Positions 1-6,017 of a DNA stretch of 8,245 nt are shown in pieces. Below the pieces are notes generated by a model. It saw nothing but the letters and a program-made list of their open reading frames with translations. It was not told where the DNA came from and did not search any database. A program made the position numbers and the translations under genes. The DNA comes from Candidatus Thalassarchaeaceae archaeon (GTDB lineage Archaea > Thermoplasmatota > Poseidoniia > Poseidoniales > Thalassarchaeaceae): the NCBI GenBank assembly GCA_029250425.1, contig JAQXFF010000233.1:1-8245 (forward strand). Reading direction: 5' to 3'. Within the stretch, counting starts at the first letter, position 1. Each line of letters starts with the position of its first letter.

Positions 1-125
1 GTAATCATCATTGTCGACATCATAATGGCCAACGTCATCTTGCCAATACGTTGCATGCGCTCACTTCTGGCTTCGTATGCAGCAGCCTCCTCCTCGGTCA
101 GAGGTTCGATTTCCCATGGCTCCAT
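1..125 (-). CDS. Partial hypothetical protein, probable membrane protein (N-terminus only)
   Basis: The reverse strand is open from an ATG at 125-123 to the window edge, giving 41 complete codons. The peptide begins MEPWEIEPLTEEEAAAYEAR, an acidic, probably helical N-terminus. A short basic stretch (RMQRIGKM) follows, then a Met-rich hydrophobic run (TLAIMMSTMMI) that looks like the start of a transmembrane helix. An in-frame TGA lies 9 codons upstream of the ATG (152-150), so the start is well bounded. The gene is divergent from the Nudix-MBL gene, with 52 bp between the two start codons. The rest of the protein is outside the window, so no family can be assigned. The balance of acidic and hydrophobic parts argues for a real gene rather than a shadow frame. 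Confidence 0.6.
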   Translation of the reverse strand, partial: MEPWEIEPLTEEEAAAYEARSERMQRIGKMTLAIMMSTMMI

Positions 126-177
126 GGCTTTGCGAACCGGCAATAGGCTTCAAGTCCGTCGGACCTTCGCAGGCACA
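126..177. promoter_or_regulatory. Divergent intergenic region with small dyads
   Basis: This 52-bp gap separates two divergent start codons and must hold promoter elements for both unless the transcripts start inside the neighbouring genes. I see no convincing archaeal TATA box. It does hold an 11-bp palindrome, GTCCG-T-CGGAC (154-164), lying inside a wider inverted repeat, TGCGAA (131-136) and TTCGCA (166-171). These are candidates for regulator binding only; short dyads of this size can arise by chance. Confidence 0.3.
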
Positions 178-1626
178 ATGGAGGTTGAACGCGCAGAACC
201 CCGTCCACCACGGCCTTCAGCATCAGTGATGCTTAGACGAGGTGAAGAAATTCTGGTTTGTCATCGAGTTTCTAGCGTGCCCGCGTTTCCAGATTACTGG
301 GCTTTCCCCGGTGGTGGTGTAAGTCGTGTTGATCAAGCTGCCCTTTCCACTCATCCAGAATGGTTTCCGAATAGGGATGAGGATGAAAGGGCAGCATTGG
401 TAGCCCTATTCCGTGAAATGGTTGAGGAGGTTGGAATTACCCCCAGTTCCAATGAATTGGAGTTGGTAAATGATGACTTACGTTCCCGAATATTGAACGA
501 TAAAAGTGAATGGGTTCTTGCGGTAGAGAAAGGGGACATCATCCCAAATGATGCTGGATTCACCGTCATTAGTGAACGTACCACGCCTCCTCTTTCACCA
601 CTTCGTTTTCGCAATCACTTCTTCACCATGGAATGCGATGTTGAACCCGTCCTCTTTGAGGGGCCCAAAGCTGAATTCGACGCATATCGGTGGGCTACAC
701 CTCAGCAATTACTCAAAGAGTGGCATGCCAATCAGATTCGCCTCCCACCTCCCATCATTATGATTCTGAGAGAGATTTCTTCAGACACACTTGCCACCTC
801 AATTGAGCGGATGGCTGTAGCCCCTCCTCAACAAAATATTCGAATCGAGTTCGCCCCCGGCGTTGAATGCTTGCCATTGCCAACTGCAACATTGCCTCCT
901 GCGACACATACCAATTGCTACATCCTTGGAGTCCCAGGAGGGGAACGTGTCATCATCGATCCTGCTGCCAAATCGATTGATGGGCTAAAAAAATTGAGTG
1001 AAAAGGTAGAGCGAATCATCTCTGATGGTTCGACAATCAAAGCGACAATATTCACCCATCGACACGATGACCACGTGGGCGATTTAGAGGCTGTTTCCAA
1101 AATATATCAAGCCCCTATTTGGGCTACGAAGGAGACACTGGACGCAATTTCCCCATGTAATGGCGACATGGTGTTGAAGGAAGGAGATTCGTTTGATTTA
1201 GATGGAGTCGTCTGGTCGATTATCGAAACACCAGGACACTGCCCGGGTCAAATCTGCCTCCTGTCGGATGCTGGAATCATTTCAGCGGACAATGTAGTTC
1301 AAGTTGGAACAATTCTTGTCCCCAGTGGTGAAGGTGACATGACTACTTACATCGAGGGTCTGTATCGCCTTCGAGATTTTGACGCGAACCTATTATTCCC
1401 CGGTCATGGCCCTGTTGTAACCAACCCGACTAAATTGCTAACGCATTACATTGTTCACAGAGAAAAACGACATGAAGCTGTATTCTCTGCTTGGCAGAGT
1501 GGATTGCGTGAAATTGAAGAATTGAGTCACGCGGCTTATGCTGACACGCCCGATGCACATCCCTTGTTGAAGAAAGATCAGACTATGAGTCATCTGGACG
1601 CTTTGCGAAAAGAAGGCCGAATATAG
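178..1626 (+). CDS. Nudix hydrolase (NUDT19-like) fused to MBL-fold metallohydrolase (LACTB2-like)
   Basis: This 482-aa protein has two hydrolase domains. Residues about 10-205 form a Nudix domain of the NUDT19 type. It opens with RPSASVMLRRGEE, has the WAFPGGG segment (42-47) and the Nudix helix REMVEEVGI (79-87), with an insertion of over 20 residues splitting the Nudix box as in NUDT19 relatives. The later RFRNHFF and RLPPPIIMILREI segments also fit that subfamily. Residues about 220-482 form a metallo-beta-lactamase fold: TNCYILG (near 246), HRHDDH (294-299), PGH (His354), ADN (Asp371) and PGHGP (His410) supply a full two-metal site. The last 70 residues resemble the LACTB2 winged-helix tail. 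NUDT19 cleaves CoA and acyl-CoA, and LACTB2 is an endoribonuclease with glyoxalase II-like kin; the substrates here are unknown. The ATG at 178 is preferred because the open frame extending upstream overlaps the divergent gene and lies before the domain. No transmembrane segment is seen, so the protein is probably cytosolic. Confidence 0.88.
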   Translation: MEVERAEPRPPRPSASVMLRRGEEILVCHRVSSVPAFPDYWAFPGGGVSRVDQAALSTHPEWFPNRDEDERAALVALFREMVEEVGITPSSNELELVNDDLRSRILNDKSEWVLAVEKGDIIPNDAGFTVISERTTPPLSPLRFRNHFFTMECDVEPVLFEGPKAEFDAYRWATPQQLLKEWHANQIRLPPPIIMILREISSDTLATSIERMAVAPPQQNIRIEFAPGVECLPLPTATLPPATHTNCYILGVPGGERVIIDPAAKSIDGLKKLSEKVERIISDGSTIKATIFTHRHDDHVGDLEAVSKIYQAPIWATKETLDAISPCNGDMVLKEGDSFDLDGVVWSIIETPGHCPGQICLLSDAGIISADNVVQVGTILVPSGEGDMTTYIEGLYRLRDFDANLLFPGHGPVVTNPTKLLTHYIVHREKRHEAVFSAWQSGLREIEELSHAAYADTPDAHPLLKKDQTMSHLDALRKEGRI

Positions 1627-1680
1627 GGTCAAGATTCAAGCGCACTCGGCCTTTGGCAATTTTGTGGGGGTTAGACAGAT

Positions 1681-2520
1681 ATGAATCCTGCAGAAGTCGC
1701 AGAGTTACTAGACAACCCTGATTGTCACATCGAATCGCGATATCTCAATGCATCTGATGGCTTTCAATTACGCGTTTATTCATTCACACCCAATCAAAAG
1801 AGTACTGCCCCTCCTGTCGTATTCATCCCTGGCTGGACAAGTGTCATGGATGGATGGGCCCCCCTCCTTTCAGCATGGGTTGGGAAGAGAACGATTCACT
1901 ACATTGAAACGCGAGAGAAACGATCTGCCACGGTCCCTAAAAAATTGCGTGCCCGAGATTTTGAGATGCTGCGTCATGCAGAAGATTTGAACGAAATATC
2001 AGCCGAATTGAATCTCGATGAAAATGTGCTGTGGTTTGGTTCATCCTTGGGTGCAACGGTCATTTTGCACGGATTGATGGAGGGTCTCCTCAAAGGAAAT
2101 TCGGCATTTTTAATTGCACCCAATTCACAATTCAGATTCCCAACTTGGATGGTGCCCTTAACAGCAGCACCTTGGTGGTGTTATTCCCCCCTCATTCGCC
2201 TGGGCTTACCTTACCTGAAATGGAGATTGAAAGAACCAGGGCAATATATTCGGTATAGGAGAACATTGACTCAGGCACATCTACTTCGGTTAAAGAAAAG
2301 TGTACAGGCCAATCGCCGCTATGATTTACCTGCAAACCTCGAACGGATTAATGCAAAAATCGCCATTTGCGTTGCTGCTTCAGACACGTTACACACAGGG
2401 GCAGATTCGCATGGTATTGCCGATGCATTGCCAAACGGTTGTTTGGTCGAAGTTCCGAGCAATCAATACGCACATGAGGCCGATGTCATTGCTGATATCG
2501 ATAGTTGGGAAGCCGCCTAA
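1681..2520 (+). CDS. Alpha/beta hydrolase fold protein
   Basis: This 279-aa protein is probably cytosolic, with no signal peptide. The fold is shown by VVFIPGWTS (46-54), the strand and oxyanion-loop region HG/PGW in this superfamily, followed by the nucleophile elbow GSSLG (120-124) with Ser122 as the likely nucleophile. Asp235 in VAASDTLH and His265 in NQYAHEAD fall where the acid and base of the triad are expected. Residues about 150-215 form a cap-like insertion rich in Trp, Pro, Arg and Leu. The substrate could be an ester, a lipid or a thioester; it cannot be told from sequence. The gene lies 54 bp after the Nudix-MBL fusion and 41 bp before the LemA gene on the same strand, so cotranscription is likely. 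A G-rich run (GTGGGGG, 1663-1669) sits before the ATG but is too far away to be a clear ribosome binding site. Confidence 0.85.
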   Translation: MNPAEVAELLDNPDCHIESRYLNASDGFQLRVYSFTPNQKSTAPPVVFIPGWTSVMDGWAPLLSAWVGKRTIHYIETREKRSATVPKKLRARDFEMLRHAEDLNEISAELNLDENVLWFGSSLGATVILHGLMEGLLKGNSAFLIAPNSQFRFPTWMVPLTAAPWWCYSPLIRLGLPYLKWRLKEPGQYIRYRRTLTQAHLLRLKKSVQANRRYDLPANLERINAKIAICVAASDTLHTGADSHGIADALPNGCLVEVPSNQYAHEADVIADIDSWEAA

Positions 2521-2561
2521 CGGCCAGTGATGCTAATAATCGCACCCTCATCGGCTGCGGC

Positions 2562-3290
2562 ATGGACCCTACGCTATTGTTTCTAACCGCCGCTGGTGTG
2601 ACCGTTCTCTTCATGATTTTCTTTTGGATTTACGGTACATACAACCGTATGGTGGATCTTGAAGAAGAGACTAAGAATCAGTGGCAAAACCTTGAGGCGC
2701 AAATCGCGGTTAAATCTCAGAAAATCGCACTTGTCGAAGATACCGACTTGGTCCAAGTTGGATTGGAAAGTAATGTCTATGAAATGATTGTTGAAGCACG
2801 GAAACTTTTCGCCGAATCGAGTAAATCAGGGAACCGTAGTGGAATGGCACAAGCATCTGGAATGATGGACTCAATCATGCCTAAGGCACTCGCATTTGCT
2901 GAAGACAACCCACAACTGACTTCGCACCATGTTCTGGTAGAAGGCTTGCAACAAGGCATTTATGCAATTTCAAAAATGGCCAGTGAAGTTGAGGAATACA
3001 ATCAATCCGCAAAGAATTACAACACATACATTCGGATGTTCCCTGCAGTCCTAGTCGCCAAAATGATGGGTTTCAACAAAGCAGATTACTTTGACGAACT
3101 CAGTGAAGAAGAAGTCAGCAGCATGTTCCGTCGAGAAGCACAATTAGGTGCCTTTGTCGAATCCGCTAAATCCGAAGCCGATATCAAAGCTGAGGAAACT
3201 CAAGATGAGGTCAAAGCGATCGAGGCAGAGATTGAACTGCTAGAGGCCAAAGCACGTCTAAAGGAAATGAAAGAATCCTTGGAAGAGTAG
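2562..3290 (+). CDS. lemA: LemA family membrane protein with C-terminal coiled coil
   Basis: This 242-aa protein has one N-terminal transmembrane helix (about residues 4-24), followed directly by the LemA signature YNRMVDLEEETKNQWQNLEAQ (27-47). A later segment, YNQSAKNYNTYIRMFP (146-161), with GFNKADYF (170-177), matches the conserved C-terminal helix and the phenylalanine/tyrosine end of the family. The LemA helical bundle is thus complete. Beyond it, residues about 195-242 are strongly charged (Glu, Lys, Ala) and predicted to be a coiled coil, an extension not typical of bacterial LemA. The molecular role of LemA proteins is not established; they are membrane-anchored and probably scaffold-like. 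The ATG at 2562 is chosen because it starts just before the membrane helix; an upstream in-frame TTG at 2505 would overlap the hydrolase gene. The gene ends 3 bp from the end of the opposing GIDE-like gene, whose family often accompanies LemA. The symbol is family-level only. Confidence 0.9.
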   Translation: MDPTLLFLTAAGVTVLFMIFFWIYGTYNRMVDLEEETKNQWQNLEAQIAVKSQKIALVEDTDLVQVGLESNVYEMIVEARKLFAESSKSGNRSGMAQASGMMDSIMPKALAFAEDNPQLTSHHVLVEGLQQGIYAISKMASEVEEYNQSAKNYNTYIRMFPAVLVAKMMGFNKADYFDELSEEEVSSMFRREAQLGAFVESAKSEADIKAEETQDEVKAIEAEIELLEAKARLKEMKESLEE

Positions 3291-3293
3291 CGG

Positions 3294-4838
3294 TCAAGCG
3301 CCCATCGCCATCATGACAAAGCCCGTCATTGCGATCATCAATAATACTCCCAATCGACTCAAAGCCGAAGTTTTGGGTTTCAATACAGAAAATTCAGTCC
3401 CTTTGCGAAGTTTTGCTCGACGTCGAACAGCATCTTCACCGACGGCCATCAGTGTGTGGTGGACACGAGATGAGTTGTTTGCAACCATTCCCTTTGGAAT
3501 CTCTTCAAAGGGTCTGGAACGAATCCGCCCCATCAGATAAACCGGGTCTCCCAAGCGCAAGGCCCACAAGCTCCACTCATGTTTCCGGATATCACCGTGG
3601 TTGTAGACATCCCCCCCTCCTGTTTTACCGGGTCGCACCCTAGTCCAAATGGGCCCACCTATGTCTGAATTTTCGAATGATTTGATGTCGACAATGACGC
3701 CTCCAGACCCATCATGTAGCAAGAAATCTCGCCGATCACTCCTACCTCTCACATGACGCCAATTGCAAACCGTTTTTGTTTTCCACGTCTTTGCTTTATC
3801 ATCATAGTATCTCTCTTCTCTGCATTCATAAACACGATAATTCCATGACCAGGCGACCAAATCGTCAAACGTCCAATTGGGGTCACGATAACCATCAACA
3901 TGAACAATGTCCAATGGTAAAAAAGTGGATGGTCTAACCTGTCCTACCAGCTCTGTGTGGCCCTCATCTAGAAATTTGATAATGGAAGTGACTGTGTCCC
4001 ATGCCTCAACAATACCTTTGTTGTACCATTGTGAAATAATGGTCCCAATTGCACCGAACAAAAGCAGGCCAGTCGCATATGGTGCTAAATTCCCCCGGTG
4101 TTCACTTGGCATACCAAGGAACATTCCTGCTAGAAACATCACTGAAGCTGCATGGTACAGAAATTTAGCAGTGAGTAGCGGTGGTTTGGCATTGTACAAT
4201 TTTCGATACCTGTGATTTCGTGGATGTTCTGTGAATATCAATGTTTGAGCATCATCACCCTCATGTCGTGCAATCAGTTTTTGCATTCGGGCAGAAGCCT
4301 CAGCTTCATTGTCGAATCGGATTAAATCTCCTCCTCCACACTCTTTACATTCGTTTCCGGCCACGGAATTTCCCTCCTCACATGATTCGCAAACTAATTC
4401 TTGACCACTATAGTAGACGACCCATTTGTCACCGTCTTTCTCGCAACGAATTTCAGGACCATCCGCTTCGAAACGTGCCAAAGGGTCGGGCAGCCACTCC
4501 GCGTATTTCTCATTCCATTCGGGCCGATCAAGATGCCATTGTGAAGAGTGCATTGGTGGCAATGGATGTACTGTCCATTCATCTGAATCCCCAGGGACAC
4601 AAGTCTTCATCATGACTGCAAATGGATTCGGACAGCAAAAACCCATGACGACCAGACCGAAAAAGACGAAGCAGAACCCATCTACATCCATCATTGATAG
4701 ACTCGCAACAAATCCATATCCCACGCTCAGGATTCCGAAGCCCCAAATTGCCCACGTTAGGGTTGAACCCGGCCATGTCCATGCGAAAATTGGAGGGAGG
4801 AGCGGTTCCTCATTTGAAAAGGGATCTTCACCGCTCAT
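3294..4838 (-). CDS. Multi-pass membrane protein with zinc ribbon and GIDE-like domain
   Basis: This 514-aa protein starts at an ATG (MSGEDPFSNEE); a GTG at 4874 would add 12 residues and directly abut the upstream stop codon. Two hydrophobic helices lie at about residues 28-48 and 53-72. A soluble region follows, carrying four cysteines (C150, C153, C164, C167) spaced as a zinc ribbon, CxxC-x10-CxxC. Two more helices are at about 223-243 and 252-271. Residues about 293-470 resemble the GIDE domain of MUL1/MAPL-type and bacterial GIDE proteins: HTELVGQVRP, then a WSWNYRVYECREER strand pair, then DFLLHDGSGGVIVDI and LRLGDPVYLMGRI. A final helix at about 493-512 ends just before the C-terminus. 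No RING finger is present, so ubiquitin ligase activity is not implied. GIDE proteins are membrane-associated and of largely unknown function in prokaryotes. The assignment is from pattern, with moderate divergence from the eukaryotic domain. Confidence 0.78.
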   Translation of the reverse strand: MSGEDPFSNEEPLLPPIFAWTWPGSTLTWAIWGFGILSVGYGFVASLSMMDVDGFCFVFFGLVVMGFCCPNPFAVMMKTCVPGDSDEWTVHPLPPMHSSQWHLDRPEWNEKYAEWLPDPLARFEADGPEIRCEKDGDKWVVYYSGQELVCESCEEGNSVAGNECKECGGGDLIRFDNEAEASARMQKLIARHEGDDAQTLIFTEHPRNHRYRKLYNAKPPLLTAKFLYHAASVMFLAGMFLGMPSEHRGNLAPYATGLLLFGAIGTIISQWYNKGIVEAWDTVTSIIKFLDEGHTELVGQVRPSTFLPLDIVHVDGYRDPNWTFDDLVAWSWNYRVYECREERYYDDKAKTWKTKTVCNWRHVRGRSDRRDFLLHDGSGGVIVDIKSFENSDIGGPIWTRVRPGKTGGGDVYNHGDIRKHEWSLWALRLGDPVYLMGRIRSRPFEEIPKGMVANNSSRVHHTLMAVGEDAVRRRAKLRKGTEFSVLKPKTSALSRLGVLLMIAMTGFVMMAMGA

Positions 4839-4874
4839 ATTGCTACCCAAAGCAAACCAACCCTTGAACGTCAC

Positions 4875-5966
4875 CTAAGGTGACAGTTCGAAATCATCAT
4901 CGCCACTGGAAAATGGGTCGTCCCATTCGGATGAAACTTCATTGGTTCTGAAGTGATCGTACAATCTCTCAATTGTGCCATATGGCCATTCACCACGTTG
5001 TGCATCGTAGCGACGAATCAGGTCCGGTCCATTTCCACCATGGAACCAAATGGGGACGTCCAACCTTCGAAACAAACCTTCTGAGAATCCTCCAAATGCG
5101 TGCAATCGTGTAACACCATGCAAATCTGTAATCCAGTCATGTTCGTGCCCTCCATCTTCACCTATTTGCTGGGGTTTGCATGCTTCTATGATGAGGTCAA
5201 TGACTCGATTGAAAGCAGCATCAAATCCCCCTTCTTCGATTTCCTGCTCAACTTCAGGTAGAATACCCAACGGATCAACTTCCCCTGTCAAGTGTTGAAG
5301 CCAAACCATGTGGCTTAGTGCTTTGAAAGCACGTTCGTCCATAGCGACTTGTTCCCAAAGCGCCCATGGGCCCCTTGAACCATCGAGAGGTTGTGGAAGA
5401 ATCCCATATCGCAAGAAAGCCTCCCGTAAACCACCCAGTCTAGTCGGGTCTCGCGCAACGTGTGCATTGGCCAGAGTTTCCTCTATTGCAAACCACCATT
5501 GTGGTCCCTGACGTGAACCGTGTAGCCGCTCACAGCATTCACGATGATGCGCTCGTAAATCAGGCAAGGGATGCCCAGATGCGTGTAAACGCATCATGTG
5601 CAGACTAACTTTAGCATCCACACAGTGGTGAAAAAAACAGTGATCAAAGCCAAAGATAAACGCAAGGTCAAGGGATAGAGTGGGGGCATTGGCGACTCCA
5701 TCCCTTTCCATTGCAGTGGCTATACCTGCAGCCCACTCAACAAGGGCATCTGCATTGACATGAATACCCCAATCCGGATCAACTTCAGGGGTATCAGTCC
5801 CACGGCGTAACAAATCGCGATACCAAAACATCGCGAGTGCTTCATCGGTTTCCCCTCCAACTTCGCTACCCGGCGAGGGGTTTCGCTCTGGCTCGGACAA
5901 ACCGGCAACGCCACCCCCGGGAGACTTGATTTGCCGCACAAAGTTACGCTGCACGCCGTATGTCAT
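4875..5966 (-). CDS. Uncharacterised soluble protein coupled to the GIDE-like gene
   Basis: I do not recognise a family for this 363-aa protein. It has no signal peptide or membrane helix and seems mainly helical and acidic. Residues about 108-150 hold a dense His/Cys region (HCFFHHC, then LHMMRLHASGH, then HHRECCERLH) that could bind metal. A second His-containing part lies at 274-309 (GGHEHDW, LHGVTRLH, WFHGGNG). Tryptophans are frequent and the C-terminus is an acidic tail (SGDDDFELSP). The stop TAG (4877-4875) directly abuts a GTG that can start the GIDE-like frame, and that frame's ATG is 36 bp further on, so the two genes are almost surely cotranscribed and perhaps translationally coupled. 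The start is uncertain: ATG at 5966 is chosen, a TTG at 5981 is 5 codons upstream, and the ATG at 5831 would remove a Gly/Pro/Ser-rich first 45 residues that look less like a folded domain. Confidence 0.75.
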   Translation of the reverse strand: MTYGVQRNFVRQIKSPGGGVAGLSEPERNPSPGSEVGGETDEALAMFWYRDLLRRGTDTPEVDPDWGIHVNADALVEWAAGIATAMERDGVANAPTLSLDLAFIFGFDHCFFHHCVDAKVSLHMMRLHASGHPLPDLRAHHRECCERLHGSRQGPQWWFAIEETLANAHVARDPTRLGGLREAFLRYGILPQPLDGSRGPWALWEQVAMDERAFKALSHMVWLQHLTGEVDPLGILPEVEQEIEEGGFDAAFNRVIDLIIEACKPQQIGEDGGHEHDWITDLHGVTRLHAFGGFSEGLFRRLDVPIWFHGGNGPDLIRRYDAQRGEWPYGTIERLYDHFRTNEVSSEWDDPFSSGDDDFELSP

Positions 5967-6017
5967 AAGCGATTGGCTCAAGAAGAGGCAGAGTTCGCCT
6001 TGGTATGAGGGCGAACC
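5967..6017. promoter_or_regulatory. Divergent promoter region of the unknown gene and rqcH
   Basis: This 51-bp gap lies between two divergent start codons (ATG at 5966 on minus, ATG at 6018 on plus). It should hold promoter elements for both unless the minus gene starts further in. No convincing TATA box is visible. A GAGGG at 6007-6011 sits 6 bp before the rqcH ATG and could serve as a weak ribosome binding site, which supports the ATG at 6018. The right half is occupied by the inverted repeat listed separately. Confidence 0.35.
5993..6016. promoter_or_regulatory. Perfect 7-bp inverted repeat just upstream of rqcH
   Basis: GTTCGCC (5993-5999) and GGCGAAC (6010-6016) are exact reverse complements separated by 10 bases, and the repeat ends 1 base before the rqcH ATG. 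It could be an operator for a dimeric regulator of the divergent pair. If transcribed, it could be a hairpin that sequesters the GAGGG and limits rqcH translation. Function is inferred from position and symmetry only. Confidence 0.35.

Noticed and set aside
25..177. Upstream extension of the Nudix-MBL frame by 51 codons
   Set aside because: It overlaps the divergent minus-strand gene start, has low-complexity composition (Ala/Ser/Arg) and adds nothing to the Nudix domain. The ATG at 178 fits better.
1615..1651. Inverted repeat GGCCGA/TCGGCC spanning the stop codon of the Nudix-MBL gene
   Set aside because: The stem is only 6 bp with a 25-base loop and no T-tract, and the downstream gene is probably cotranscribed, so a terminator is not supported.
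2505..2561. TTG start for the LemA gene overlapping the hydrolase gene
   Set aside because: The ATG at 2562 lies right before the membrane helix, and the extra 19 residues have no resemblance to LemA N-termini.
4426..4878. Plus-strand open frame of 150 codons
   Set aside because: It lies antisense to the GIDE-like gene, whose minus-strand frame shows the zinc ribbon and membrane helices. The plus-strand product has no recognisable domain.
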